Positions 1-8,850 of a stretch of 64,000 nt of DNA are shown here, piece after piece (positions within the stretch are counted from its first letter, which is position 1; each line of letters begins with the position of its first letter). The stretch is from Pseudocoprococcus catus (GTDB lineage: Bacteria > Bacillota > Clostridia > Lachnospirales > Lachnospiraceae), in the NCBI RefSeq assembly GCF_019734885.1, contig NZ_JAAXCM010000021.1, positions 1-64,000 on the forward strand. The letters are read 5' to 3'. A program made the position numbers and the translations under genes. The notes under the pieces were generated by a model. The model ran no database searches. It was not told the origin of the DNA and was given only the letters and a program-made list of their open reading frames with translations.

Positions 1-594
1 CCGGCAGACCGCCCCCGTCAGTGCGTGTTTGGCGGCACTTCCAATGCCCTTGACTTCCTGCCCCTTGACCGTTCCGGTAACCGCCGCTTTATCCCGGTCA
101 TGGTGTACCCGGAGCAAGCCGAGGTTCACATTCTGGAGGACGAAGCCGCTTCCAGAGCCTATATCGGGCAGATGTGGGCGGAAGCAATGGAGATTTATAA
201 AAGTGGCAGGTTCAAGCTGGCGTTCAGCCCCGCCGTGCAGCGGTATCTCAAGGAACACCAGCGGGATTTCATGCCAGAGGACACCAAAGCCGGGATGATA
301 CAGGCATACCTTGATAAGTACACCGGGAGCATGGTCTGCTCCAAGCAGCTTTACAAGGAAGCCTTGAACCATGCCTTTGACGAGCCGAAGCAATGGGAAA
401 TCCGGGAAATCAACGAGATAATGAACCAGTGCATTACCGGATGGCGGTACTTCCCGAACCCAAGAATGTTTTCCGAATACGGCAGACAAAAGGGCTGGGA
501 GCGTGAAAACCCGGCAACGGAATCCGGCAATCCGTCTGAAAAAACGATGGACGGTTTTGTGGAGGTCACAGAACAGATGGAGCTTCCCTTCTGA
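1..594 (+). CDS. VapE-like (virulence-associated E family) protein, C-terminal part
   Basis: The reading frame is open from the first base, so the gene is cut by the window edge and only about 197 C-terminal residues are seen. The visible part starts just before a GGTSN and LPLDRSGNRRF stretch, typical of the late part of the VapE / primase-polymerase helicase module found in phages and integrative elements (the region after the Walker motifs, with an arginine-rich sensor segment). The rest is a helical tail ending in an acidic stretch. The family is thought to act as a helicase in element replication. It lies upstream of xis and int, so it belongs to the same mobile element. The base composition is richer in GC than the genes after 2.5 kb. 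Family assignment is moderately sure; function is inferred. Confidence 0.7.
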   Translation, partial: PADRPRQCVFGGTSNALDFLPLDRSGNRRFIPVMVYPEQAEVHILEDEAASRAYIGQMWAEAMEIYKSGRFKLAFSPAVQRYLKEHQRDFMPEDTKAGMIQAYLDKYTGSMVCSKQLYKEALNHAFDEPKQWEIREINEIMNQCITGWRYFPNPRMFSEYGRQKGWERENPATESGNPSEKTMDGFVEVTEQMELPF

Positions 595-835
595 AAAGGA
601 CAGCCCGTTGCACCCCCTGTTGCTATCCCGTTGCCGAGCCGGTTGCCAGGGGAAATCCCTTATTTCCGGGCTTTTCTCCTTTATAACAACCAAAACAACA
701 GAAAAATAAAAGAAAAGTATAAATAGTAACCATCGCCAGATTGAGATTGTTTGCAAGGTCTTTTGAAGCCCGTTGCCGGACTTCGTTGCCGACACCCTCT
801 GTCTGGCTGTTTTCATGTATGGAGGATAACTGCCT

Positions 836-1069
836 ATGGCAAATAATAAGATGAACATGGAAGGAAATAATTACTCAGATATTCCGGTGTGGCGTAGATA
901 TACGCTTACCATTGAGGAAGCAGCCAGATATTATCATATCGGCGAAGGAAAACTGAGAACGCTTATTGACACACATCCCAATGAGGATTTTTATGTGATG
1001 AACGGCAATCGTGCCCTCATTAAGCGTGAGAAATTTGAACGGTATCTGGATCAGGCTACTGCTGTGTAA
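836..1069 (+). CDS. xis: Excisionase (Tn916 Xis-like)
   Basis: This 77-residue protein has a winged-helix excisionase domain: an initial WRRYTLTIEEAARYY helix-turn-helix, then a wing with NGNRALIKREKFERYL, as in Tn916 Xis. Such proteins bend att-site DNA and steer the integrase toward excision. A GGAGG site sits 10 bases before the ATG. The next gene is the partner integrase, 110 bp downstream. The 240 bp before it hold several short GTTGCCG repeats but no gene I recognise. Confidence 0.85.
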   Translation: MANNKMNMEGNNYSDIPVWRRYTLTIEEAARYYHIGEGKLRTLIDTHPNEDFYVMNGNRALIKREKFERYLDQATAV

Positions 1070-1179
1070 ACAGAGCTGACAGATTTACCGATTTCACATG
1101 ATATAACTATGCGGAGAGCTGGATTTGTGCTATGATAAGAGTGCAAGTCTGGCTCTCTTTTTTGAAAGGAGAGTTCACG

Positions 1180-2379
1180 ATGAGTGAGAAAAGACGAGAT
1201 AACCGTAATCGGATTTTGCGAGAGGGCGAGTACCAGCGTAAAGATGGGAGGTATCGGTTCCGCTATATTGATGAGGACGGAAAAGAGAAAAATGTATACA
1301 GTTGGCGTTTGGACAAGAATGACCCAATGCCAAAAGGGAAGAAGCGGGAGCCTTCCCTGCGTGAGAAAGAAAAACAGATTGAAGCGGATTTGTTTGACCG
1401 TATCGTAACCAACGGTGGCAACTATACTGTTTTGGAACTGGTAGAAAAGTACGTTTCATTGAAAACAGGAGTTCGTCACAATACGGTTGCCGGATATAAA
1501 ACGGTCATCAATATGCTGAAAAAAGAGAGTTTTGGGAATCTGCGAATTGATAAGGTGCGTTTGTCAGACGCAAAGGCATGGTTGATTAAGCTCCAACAAA
1601 TTGATGGGCGGGGATACAGTTCCATTCATTCTATCCGGGGAGTCCTCAGACCAGCATTTCAGATGGCGGTAGACGATGATTTGCTTCGTAAAAACCCATT
1701 TGAATTTGAGCTTGCATCCGTCATTGTCAATGATTCTGTTACCAGAGAAGCGATTACCCGAAAGCAGCAGAGAGATTTGCTAAAGTTTATTCAGGAAGAT
1801 AAACATTTTAGCAGATACTATGATGCAATCTATATTCTTTTTCACACAGGGCTTCGTATCTCAGAGTTCTGTGGGCTGACGGTTTCAGAAATCGAGTTTG
1901 GAGAAATGCGTATCAAGGTAGACCATCAGTTACAGCGTACTGCACAGATGCAGTATGTAATTGAAGAACCAAAAACTGACAAAGGCATCCGCTATGTGCC
2001 GATGACGGAAGCTGTCGCAGCGTGTTTTCGCAGAATCATTGCCAACCGCAAGACACCAAAAGTTGAACCGATGGTGGAAGGATATGCAGGATTTTTGTTT
2101 CTGGATAAAAACGATATGCCGATGGTTGCCCTTCACTGGGAAAAGTATCTGGAGCATATTATTCAGAAATATAATAAAATTTATCGCATCCAGATGCCGA
2201 AAGTTACCCCTCATGTATGCAGGCACACCTTTTGCTCTAATATGGCAAAATCCGGTATGAATCCGAAAACCTTGCAGTATATCATGGGTCACGCAGACAT
2301 CAGTGTAACCTTGAACACTTACACCCATGTGAATTTTGATGATGCAAAGGAAGAAGTATATCGGATAGCGAATAGTTAA
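1180..2379 (+). CDS. int: Tyrosine integrase, Tn916 family
   Basis: The 399-residue product starts with MSEKRRDNRNRIL, nearly the Tn916 Int start, including the N-terminal arm-binding domain, a core-binding SAM-like domain (about 90-180), and a C-terminal catalytic domain. Catalytic residues visible are the Arg in HTGLRISEF, the HVCRHTF box, the H of MGHADIS and the nucleophilic Tyr in LNTYTHV. The ATG at 1180 is chosen over an upstream in-frame start at 1132 because AAAGGAGAG stands just before it and the protein then aligns with Tn916 Int from residue 1. The enzyme cuts and joins att sites during integration and excision. It appears intact. Confidence 0.92.
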   Translation: MSEKRRDNRNRILREGEYQRKDGRYRFRYIDEDGKEKNVYSWRLDKNDPMPKGKKREPSLREKEKQIEADLFDRIVTNGGNYTVLELVEKYVSLKTGVRHNTVAGYKTVINMLKKESFGNLRIDKVRLSDAKAWLIKLQQIDGRGYSSIHSIRGVLRPAFQMAVDDDLLRKNPFEFELASVIVNDSVTREAITRKQQRDLLKFIQEDKHFSRYYDAIYILFHTGLRISEFCGLTVSEIEFGEMRIKVDHQLQRTAQMQYVIEEPKTDKGIRYVPMTEAVAACFRRIIANRKTPKVEPMVEGYAGFLFLDKNDMPMVALHWEKYLEHIIQKYNKIYRIQMPKVTPHVCRHTFCSNMAKSGMNPKTLQYIMGHADISVTLNTYTHVNFDDAKEEVYRIANS

Positions 2380-2385
2380 AAAAGC

Positions 2386-2416
2386 CCGTTGGTAAGGACG
2401 CTTGCTTTACCAACGG
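2386..2416. repeat. Perfect inverted repeat after int
   Basis: Ten-base arms CCGTTGGTAA and TTACCAACGG are separated by 11 bases, directly after the integrase stop. No T-run follows, so it is not a classic terminator. Inverted repeats of this kind often lie in the att or integrase arm-binding region of Tn916-type elements. That role is an inference. Confidence 0.55.
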
Positions 2417-2564
2417 ATTTACCAAGATTGCAGGGAAAAATATAAGAAAATACGAGAAGATTTGAGAAGATACCTTGAAAAGAAAGGAAAACTCAAAAGT
2501 CGGAAAACCCTGAAATATCAAGCGTTTGAGAAGAAATACAAGACTTAAATGGAGATATGAAAAG

Positions 2565-3050
2565 ATGATTAAAGTACTATTTATTTGCCACGGCAATATA
2601 TGTCGGTCGCCGATTTCCGAATATGTTTTAAAGGACATGGTGGAGAAACGCGGTTTAACCGATGCGTTTGAGATTGCTTCAGCAGCAACCAGTACGGAAG
2701 AAATATGGAATGGCAAAGGTAACCCGATTTATCCGCCGGCTCAGGCAGAATTGAGAAGACACGGCATTGGTGAAACCACCTATACGAATTTCAGCGGTAA
2801 GCGTGCCCGACAGGTGACAAAGCAGGATTATCAGTATTATGATTATCTGTTGTGTGCAGACAGCAATAATATCAGAAATACATTGCGAATTACCGGTCCT
2901 GATAAAGAAGGAAAAGTAAAGCTTCTGTTAGACTTTACGGATAGACCGGGAAGGTCTATTGCGGATCCATGGTATACAGGGGATTTTAAGGAGACGTATA
3001 GAGATGTCTATGAAGGGTGTACAGCTTTATTAGAAAAATTAGGATTTTAA
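2565..3050 (+). CDS. Low molecular weight protein-tyrosine phosphatase
   Basis: The 161-residue product begins MIKVLFICHGNICRSP, with the C(X)5R phosphate-binding loop at residues 8-14 followed by Ser, and has the late acid DPWYTGDF near residue 129 that supplies the catalytic Asp. Both are diagnostic of the LMW-PTP family. It removes phosphate from tyrosine on proteins or from small phosphoesters in the cytoplasm; the substrate cannot be told. An in-frame start at 2526 is rejected because GGAG at 2551 precedes the ATG at 2565. It is the first chromosomal gene beyond the integrative element. Confidence 0.9.
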   Translation: MIKVLFICHGNICRSPISEYVLKDMVEKRGLTDAFEIASAATSTEEIWNGKGNPIYPPAQAELRRHGIGETTYTNFSGKRARQVTKQDYQYYDYLLCADSNNIRNTLRITGPDKEGKVKLLLDFTDRPGRSIADPWYTGDFKETYRDVYEGCTALLEKLGF

Positions 3051-3112
3051 ACAAGAGCAGTATGCATATTTTATTATCAAGAGATATAAGATATGTGTAC
3101 TGCTCCATATTT

Positions 3113-3538
3113 TTATTCGGCATTAAAAACTGTTTCAATTACCTCAGCTGCTTCTAAGGCACGCTGAATGATATGCTGCCCTTCTTTGGCAATCGGGACA
3201 TAAGGCATCTGGAAATTCTGACTGGTCAGAAAGGCACCGGCTAATTGGAAGATATAACGATCATAGCCGTCGGACATATTTTCCAGAACCTTGCCATTGT
3301 CTTCCATTAATTGAAGATTCTGATTCTTGCCAATGGTCATATCGTTTAAAATATCCAACATAACAATGAAATGTTCCATATCCCAGCTGGACAGATACAT
3401 ACATTTACACAGGCCTTTGTTGAAAAAAGGATAATTGCAGTAACAGTTCAGCAATTCAGAAAATCGGCTTCGGTGTTCAGGGGTTTCGAACAATCCCTTG
3501 ATTTCAAGTTCACGCAGACATCGATAGTTGATATTCAT
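3113..3538 (-). CDS. Hypothetical protein, 141 aa
   Basis: I do not recognise this protein. It is a soluble, helix-rich 141-residue protein starting MNINYRCLREL, with several Cys residues in the first half (CYCNY, KCMY) and a C-terminal helix. A good GGGAGTG site stands before the ATG on the minus strand, and codon use is like the neighbours. It converges with the phosphatase gene. No signal peptide or membrane segment is seen. Function is unknown. Confidence 0.6.
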   Translation of the reverse strand: MNINYRCLRELEIKGLFETPEHRSRFSELLNCYCNYPFFNKGLCKCMYLSSWDMEHFIVMLDILNDMTIGKNQNLQLMEDNGKVLENMSDGYDRYIFQLAGAFLTSQNFQMPYVPIAKEGQHIIQRALEAAEVIETVFNAE

Positions 3539-3689
3539 TTCACAACACTCCCTATGAAACTAATTTAATGTATTTATTTTAACAGGAAAATGTTGACATT
3601 AAAAGGGGAAAAAAGGAAATGTTCGATGAAAAAAAACAGTATATAGGCAACAAAAAGGCATAAAAAAGCATGAAAATGTATAGAGCGTG

Positions 3690-3937
3690 AGATTGTCTGC
3701 AGGAAGCGGTGGAGAAGTATGTTATAGCTATGCAGAATAGGCGCAGACGGGTGCTCCCGTTACAGCAGCGGGGATATGATTGTATCCACAGAGAGATTCC
3801 TGAGCTGTTTTGGGGATTATGATTGCATAATATGCATCTGTATTCAGAACAGGGGGATAATTGAAGAGTGGTACCGCGGAAGTAATCTTTCGTCTCTTTG
3901 GGTCAAGTGACCAGGAGATGGAGGATTTTTTTTATTG
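3690..3937 (+). promoter_or_regulatory. T-box leader (tRNA-sensing riboswitch)
   Basis: The hallmark T-box sequence GTGGTACCGCGG is at about 3871-3882, followed by a terminator hairpin (about 3889-3929, arms around GGGTC and GACC) and a run of T. About 180 bases of upstream stem-forming sequence fit Stem I to III. T-boxes read uncharged tRNA and control amino acid or aminoacyl-tRNA genes. Here the next open frame is a decayed alcohol dehydrogenase, so the original target seems lost. The specifier codon cannot be set by eye. The 3938-4077 stretch shows no clear gene. Confidence 0.8.
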
Positions 3938-4077
3938 CATAGCAAATTGTGCCCTACGCAATAAAATGTTTTGTATGGAATTTTCAGGAGTCATCATTTC
4001 GCCCTGAATTCCCAGCAGGATAAAATTCTGTTTTAGGCTACACGCATTTAGGATACGCATGTTACGACAGGAGGAAG

Positions 4078-4838
4078 ATGAGAATGAGAGAACAAGACAG
4101 AGGAAAAATCAAGACACCGTTTATGCTGGCATTTTCGGTGGGCGCCGTTCTTTTTTCGGCTCATGCCGGCGGCGGTAAAGCCATTGATACATGTAAAGTT
4201 CTGGCGCATTCAACGAATCGTCCGTTTTTTACATTCCCAACAATTGCTTCAACCTGTGCTTCCTGTACAAGCCTTGGCATTGTGTATCATCCGGATGGCA
4301 GTTTGAGAGAATATTCTTTTTCAAAAATTCCGCCGAACCATATCTTTATTAATACACAGATTATTGCTGAGGCACCGGATATTTACCTGTGGGCAGGTAT
4401 GGGTGATACAATGGCCAAGCATTATGAGTGCGCGATTTCTTCCAGAAATGATATTCCGGCCCACAGTGATGCCATGGGTATTGCTTTAAGTTCCATGTGT
4501 GCCGTACCGATCATGCGCTGGGGCGAAAAGGCTTTGGCCGACTGCCAAGCACAGAAGAAAACGGTCATCTTCACGGTGAGGTTGTTTCCTATGGTATCCT
4601 TGTTATGCTGACCATCGACAAACAGTATGCAGAAAGGGATACCCTGTATAAATTCAGCCGTTCCATTGGTCTGCCAACAAGACTGGCAGATATCCATGCC
4701 AAAGCAGAAGATCTGGCAAAAGTCACAGCTAAGGCACTGGTGGGTATTGATGTAAGAGTTTATTCATACACAGTGACAGAGCAGATGATCGTGGACGGTA
4801 TCATGGAACTGGAGGCCTATGATGAAAAAATGCGCTAA
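4078..4838 (+). pseudogene. Iron-containing alcohol/glycerol dehydrogenase family, decayed
   Basis: The first frame (4078-4611) carries family motifs: GGGKAIDTCK, the TIASTCASCTSLGIVY nucleotide and substrate region, and GMGDTMAKHYE with metal-binding residues. The sequence then shifts frame around 4545-4565. The second frame continues with ENGHLHGEVVSYGI, the conserved His box, and the C-terminal helices to 4838. The family is usually 360-370 residues. Here roughly the first 90 residues are missing or scrambled, and the frame is broken, so the gene is not functional. Glycerol dehydrogenase (GldA-like) is the closest guess, in keeping with the glycerol-phosphate operon downstream. Confidence 0.8.
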
Positions 4839-4956
4839 AAACGCATGGATGTGACAAAAAATTGTACATAATATTCCCGTAAAAGAGGTTGCAATTCTTC
4901 TCAGAGGGTGGTAACATAAAGACAGCAAATCAATAAAGTGATTACCGGGAGATTAG

Positions 4957-5004
4957 AGCAAGGTAAGTAGAGCGAGACAATCGCTCTATTTCCCTTGCTT
5001 TTTA
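4957..5004 (+). terminator. Leader terminator before the glycerol-3-phosphate dehydrogenase operon (probable GlpP target)
   Basis: A strong two-part hairpin has outer arms AGCAAGG / CCTTGCT and inner arms TAGAGCGA / TCGCTCTA with a 5-base loop, followed by a T-run. It ends 46 bases before the dehydrogenase ATG. In Bacillus the glpD leader carries such a terminator, and GlpP bound to glycerol-3-phosphate lets transcription pass it. A glpP homologue lies at 8959, so the same control is likely here. The hairpin is seen directly; the GlpP link is inferred. Confidence 0.75.
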
Positions 5005-5050
5005 TTTTCCCGTTTGGCTGTTAAGCAGAAATAGAAAGGAGATTGGATTT

Positions 5051-6502
5051 ATGTATGATGTAGCGATTATCGGTGCCGGTGTGACAGGAAGCGCCATCGC
5101 AAGGGAGTTATCAAGATATCAGTTAAATGTCTGTGTCATTGAACGTGAGGAGGATGTTTGCTGCGGCACATCCAAGGCCAACAGTGCCATTATTCATGCG
5201 GGTTTTGATGCTGTACCCGGCACATTAAAGGCAAAGGTTAATGTTAAAGGCAATGCCATGATGGATCAGATTGCAAAAGAGTTGGATATTCCGTTTAAGA
5301 GAAATGGTTCTATGGTTGTATGCACAAAAGACCAGGATCCGAAAGGATTGGAAGTACTGATGGAGAGAGGCAAGGCCAATGGCGTGCCGGACCTTCAGAT
5401 TCTTGACCGTGAGGCACTGATCGCTATGGAACCGAATCTCAGTGATGATGTTGTATGTGCATTGTTTGCACCGACAGGTGGCATTGTATGTCCTTTCCAT
5501 ATGACCATGGGTTATGCTGAAAACGCATGCAGCAACGGTGTCGAATTTTCCCTGAATACACAGGTGGATGATATTAAGAAAGTAGAGTCAGGCTATGAGC
5601 TGGCAGTGACACATACTGACAGCGGCAAAAAAGAGACAAAAACAGCGAAGGTTGTCATCAATGCAGCCGGTGTTTATGCAGATACACTGAATAATATGGT
5701 CAGCGAACATAAGTTGCATATTACAGCAAGAAAAGGTGAATATATGCTGCTGGACAAAGATGCAGGCAAGCATGTATCTCATACAATTTTTCAGCTGCCG
5801 TCCAAGATGGGCAAAGGTGTTCTTGTGAGCCCGACGGTTCACGGCAATCTGCTGGTTGGACCGACTGCCGTAGATGTGGAAGATAAAGAAGCGGTTAATA
5901 CAACCCAGGCCGGACTGGATTCCCTCGGACGTACCGCTTCTCTCAGTGTGAAGAATGTACCCCTTCGTCAGGTGATTACATCTTTTGCAGGTCTTCGTGC
6001 CCATGAAGCCGGTGATGATTTTGTGATTGGTGAAGCAGAAGATGCCAAAGGTTTTATCAATGTGGCAGGTATTGAGTCTCCGGGACTTTCATCTGCACCG
6101 GCTATTGCAGTGATGGTGGCAGACAGGGTGAAAGAGATGCTGAATCCTGAAGTTAACGACAAGTTCAACCCGATCAGAAAAGGCATTCTTCATCCGGATA
6201 CACTGACACTGGAAGAAAGAAATGAACTGATTAAGAAACAGCCTGCATACGGCAATATTATCTGCCGTTGTGAGATGATCACGGAGGGTGAGATTCTGGA
6301 TGCCATTCACCGTCCGCTGGGGGCACGTTCCCTGGATGGTGTGAAACGTCGTACAAGAGCCGGTATGGGACGCTGCCAGGCAGGCTTCTGTTCACCGAGA
6401 ACTATGGAAATTCTTGAGCGTGAAGTGCCAATGAGCATGTTTGACATTACAAAGAACGGTGTTGGTTCCAATATCGTTATCGGTACCAACAAGGAATTAT
6501 AG
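5051..6502 (+). CDS. glpA: FAD-dependent glycerol-3-phosphate dehydrogenase, anaerobic GlpA-like
   Basis: The 483-residue product has an N-terminal FAD-binding fold (GAGVTGSAIARELS, residues 8-21), a DAO-type oxidoreductase core with KANSAIIHAGFD, and a C-terminal BFD-like [2Fe-2S] domain with Cys pairs IICRCEM and RCQAGFC. This matches the Firmicute form of anaerobic glycerol-3-phosphate dehydrogenase, which oxidises glycerol-3-phosphate to dihydroxyacetone phosphate. AAAGGAG precedes the ATG. It is first in a three-gene operon with an FAD/NAD oxidoreductase and a DUF1667 protein, the usual trio. The leader terminator upstream and glpP downstream imply antitermination by glycerol-3-phosphate. 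Electron acceptor is not known from sequence. Confidence 0.85.
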   Translation: MYDVAIIGAGVTGSAIARELSRYQLNVCVIEREEDVCCGTSKANSAIIHAGFDAVPGTLKAKVNVKGNAMMDQIAKELDIPFKRNGSMVVCTKDQDPKGLEVLMERGKANGVPDLQILDREALIAMEPNLSDDVVCALFAPTGGIVCPFHMTMGYAENACSNGVEFSLNTQVDDIKKVESGYELAVTHTDSGKKETKTAKVVINAAGVYADTLNNMVSEHKLHITARKGEYMLLDKDAGKHVSHTIFQLPSKMGKGVLVSPTVHGNLLVGPTAVDVEDKEAVNTTQAGLDSLGRTASLSVKNVPLRQVITSFAGLRAHEAGDDFVIGEAEDAKGFINVAGIESPGLSSAPAIAVMVADRVKEMLNPEVNDKFNPIRKGILHPDTLTLEERNELIKKQPAYGNIICRCEMITEGEILDAIHRPLGARSLDGVKRRTRAGMGRCQAGFCSPRTMEILEREVPMSMFDITKNGVGSNIVIGTNKEL

Positions 6503-6513
6503 GAGGGCGCATG

Positions 6514-7776
6514 ATGAAAGCATATGATTTGATTATTATTGGCGGTGGCCCTGCTGGTCTGGCAGCCGCTGTTGCTGCAAGAGACAATGGTATTGAAAGT
6601 ATTCTGATTCTTGAAAGAGACAAACAGCTTGGCGGTATTCTGAACCAGTGTATCCACAACGGTTTCGGTCTTCATACATTTAAAGAAGAACTGACAGGGC
6701 CTGAATATGCAGCAAGATTTATCGAACAGGTCAAAGAGAGAAAGATTGAATATAAATTAAATACAATGGTCATGGATATTTCCCATGAAAAAGTTGTCAC
6801 TGCCATGAACCGTGAGGAAGGCATGATTCTTCTTCAGGCCAAAGCCGTGATTCTGGCCATGGGATGTCGTGAACGTTCAAGAGGTGCTTTGAATATTCCG
6901 GGTTATCGTCCGGCAGGTATTTACTCCGCAGGTACCGCACAGCGTCTGGTGAACATGGAAGGCTATATGCCGGGCCGTGAAGTGGTTATCCTTGGTTCCG
7001 GTGATATCGGCCTGATCATGGCAAGACGTATGACACTGGAAGGTGCCAAAGTGAAGGTTGTGGCAGAGCTGATGCCTTATTCCGGCGGATTAAAGAGAAA
7101 TATTGTTCAGTGCCTGAATGATTTCGATATTCCGCTGAAACTCAGTCATACAGTTGTTGATATTGAAGGCAAAGACCGTGTAAAAGCAGTTACAATTGCA
7201 GAGGTTGGCCCTGACCGCCGTCCGATTCCGGGCACGGAAGAACGCTATGAATGTGATACACTGCTTCTGTCCTGTGGTCTGATCCCAGAAAATGAGCTGA
7301 GCAAGAGTGCCGGTGTTGACTTAAGCCCGATTACATCCGGACCGATTGTCAATGACAGTCTGGAAACCAATATCGACGGCGTATTTGCCTGCGGCAACGT
7401 GCTGCATGTGCATGACCTGGTGGATTATGTTTCCCAGGAAGCCGGAACAGCCGGAAAAAATGCAGCAGCTTATATTAAGGAGGGCAAGACAGCCGATGCA
7501 AAAACTGTTGAAATTTTGCCGGTAGATGGTGTGCGTTACACAGTGCCGAAATATATCCGTCCGACAGAAATGGAAGATACCCTGACAGTTCGTTTCCGTG
7601 TAGGAGATGTTTACAAGAACTGTGCCATTGCGACTTATTTTGATGATGAACTCATCAGCAAACGTAAACGTCCGGTCATGGCACCGGGAGAAATGGAGCA
7701 GGTGATCCTGCAGAAATCCAAACTGGCAGATTACCCTGATTTGAAGCATATTACAATCAAAATTGAGGAGGCATAA
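6514..7776 (+). CDS. NAD(P)/FAD-dependent oxidoreductase, second subunit of the glycerol-3-phosphate dehydrogenase module
   Basis: The 420-residue product has two dinucleotide-binding folds: GGGPAGLAAAVAARD near the N terminus for FAD and VILGSGDIGLIMARRM near residue 155 for NAD(P). An ILNQCIHNGFG segment near residue 45 and the AMGCRERSRGA segment near residue 115 are typical of this glpA-linked group. AGGAGG overlaps the glpA stop; the second of two adjacent ATGs (6514) has the better spacing, though 6511 is possible. It probably passes electrons between the GlpA-like subunit and a nicotinamide or other carrier. The direction is inferred from the operon only. Confidence 0.82.
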   Translation: MKAYDLIIIGGGPAGLAAAVAARDNGIESILILERDKQLGGILNQCIHNGFGLHTFKEELTGPEYAARFIEQVKERKIEYKLNTMVMDISHEKVVTAMNREEGMILLQAKAVILAMGCRERSRGALNIPGYRPAGIYSAGTAQRLVNMEGYMPGREVVILGSGDIGLIMARRMTLEGAKVKVVAELMPYSGGLKRNIVQCLNDFDIPLKLSHTVVDIEGKDRVKAVTIAEVGPDRRPIPGTEERYECDTLLLSCGLIPENELSKSAGVDLSPITSGPIVNDSLETNIDGVFACGNVLHVHDLVDYVSQEAGTAGKNAAAYIKEGKTADAKTVEILPVDGVRYTVPKYIRPTEMEDTLTVRFRVGDVYKNCAIATYFDDELISKRKRPVMAPGEMEQVILQKSKLADYPDLKHITIKIEEA

Positions 7777-7779
7777 CGA

Positions 7780-8145
7780 ATGGAAACAAGAGAATTAACC
7801 TGTATCGGCTGTCCTTTGGGATGCGCTCTCACAGTGACAATGAATGGTAAAGAAGTTGTAGAAGTCAAAGGCAACACTTGCAAAAAGGGCGATATTTATG
7901 CCAGAAAAGAAGTCACTAATCCGACACGTATCGTCACGACAACTGTCAGAGTCAGCGGCGGCGCTGCTCCGATGATCAATGTCAAAACACAGTCCGATAT
8001 TCCGAAGGATAAGATTTTTGAATGTGTAGCAGCATTAAAAGGTGTGACAATTCAGGCACCGGTGGCTATCGGTGATGTTGTCCTTGAAAATGTGGCAGGT
8101 ACAGGCGTCAATATTGTGGCAGCAGGTGCAGTTGAGGCGGCATAA
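7780..8145 (+). CDS. DUF1667 protein, third gene of the glycerol-3-phosphate dehydrogenase operon
   Basis: The 121-residue protein begins METRELTCIGCPLGCALTV, a CxxCxxxC cluster, with one more Cys in GNTCKKGDIYARKE. These four Cys are the DUF1667 signature and probably hold an iron-sulfur cluster. It starts 3 bases after the previous stop with GGAGG inside that gene's end. The family is almost always found with the GlpA-like and FAD/NAD oxidoreductase genes, so it likely serves as the small electron-transfer subunit. The exact role is unknown. Confidence 0.85.
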   Translation: METRELTCIGCPLGCALTVTMNGKEVVEVKGNTCKKGDIYARKEVTNPTRIVTTTVRVSGGAAPMINVKTQSDIPKDKIFECVAALKGVTIQAPVAIGDVVLENVAGTGVNIVAAGAVEAA

Positions 8146-8251
8146 TAGATTGAATAAAAACTGAATGGATGAAAATAGCATGAGGTAAATATACATAGGT
8201 ACATTCAGAGTGGGATGTTTGAAGATTGCGAATGCTGCCGCATAAAATATT

Positions 8252-8298
8252 AGCCGGTATATATTGATTTTAGGATCAATATGTACCGGCTGTTTTAT
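8252..8298 (+). terminator. Terminator of the glp operon
   Basis: Arms of 17 bases (AGCCGGTATATATTGAT and its near-complement ending ACCGGCT) flank a 6-base loop, followed by GTTTTATCTTTT. It lies 106 bases after the DUF1667 stop and should end the glp operon. Confidence 0.85.
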
Positions 8299-8394
8299 CT
8301 TTTGTAAACAGGATTCCTCTTGTTAATATTGGTTTGAGTATAACTGTTTACAATTTATTAATTTCTTCATTTGTAGGATGAGCTTTCAGTCAGA

Positions 8395-8672
8395 TTAAAG
8401 ATGGAATTCTTTAAACAATTGTTCCTGGTATTCGCTGTCGTCATCTTCAGAATTCTCTGTTTTGTCAGGGCTTTCAACATATTTCAAGAAATTAACCAGT
8501 TCTTTTGGTTCATCGGAGTCGTTTTTCCCTTTTGTGCTTAACCATATAGTGTGGCTGCCGTTAGGAATTATTTGGGCATTTTCTTTACAGAGGTTAAAAA
8601 GTGTATATCGGTAAAGTTGGCTGCCAACTGGGGCATAGTCACAGATAAAGATGACAAAGGCAAAGGCAACTT
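8395..8672 (-). pseudogene. Rpn/PD-(D/E)XK transposase-like nuclease, C-terminal fragment
   Basis: The minus strand reads FVIFICDYAPVGSQLYRYTL, then a segment with WLSTKGKND, PKELVNFLKYVE and an acidic tail ending at a stop at 8395. The pattern 'VIFIC ... YTFxNLC ... IFLSTKG ... ELxxFLKYVE' is that of Rpn-family recombination-promoting nucleases (PD-(D/E)XK nuclease transposase). The N-terminal two thirds, including the catalytic residues, is absent; homology ends near 8672. It is a remnant of a mobile gene. Confidence 0.65.
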
Positions 8673-8797
8673 ATATTGACCAGAGCTATACAGCAACCAA
8701 TGCAACGGGTGACATTGTTGCGGCTACTTGTGTATCTGTGACAGAGGGTACGCTGGATTGTACAGTACCGGCGTGTATAGATGAGGTAAAAAAATAA
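8651..8797 (+). other. Short open frame, possible gene fragment
   Basis: A 48-codon frame from ATG 8651 ends at TAA 8797 and reads ATYIDQSYTATNATGD and so on, with two Cys near the end. It overlaps the end of the Rpn remnant on the other strand. No good ribosome site precedes it. It looks like the tail of a lost gene joined to the Rpn fragment, but I cannot name it. Confidence 0.3.
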
Positions 8798-8850
8798 CGC
8801 TGCAGATTTGGTCTTTTTGTGTCTTGCGAAGCAGACTGTTTCATTATATA

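Larger units (their letters stand above)
1..2560. mobile_element. Right end of an integrative element (VapE - xis - int)
   Basis: A VapE-like fragment, a small excisionase and a Tn916-type tyrosine integrase follow each other on one strand, and the integrase is the last gene before ordinary chromosomal genes. This order is the standard end of a conjugative or mobilizable genomic island. The element's left end and other att site are outside the window, so the exact boundary cannot be read. It should lie in the gene-free stretch between the int stop (2379) and the phosphatase start (2565). Confidence 0.7.

Noticed and set aside
3950-4050. Minus-strand reading of about 30 codons between T-box and alcohol dehydrogenase
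   Set aside because: It reads as a plausible tail (NFILLGIQGEMMTPENS) but no family could be recognised and it has no start.
4497-4838. Separate small gene after the alcohol dehydrogenase part
   Set aside because: It starts inside the first frame and continues the same protein family after a frameshift, so both are one broken gene.
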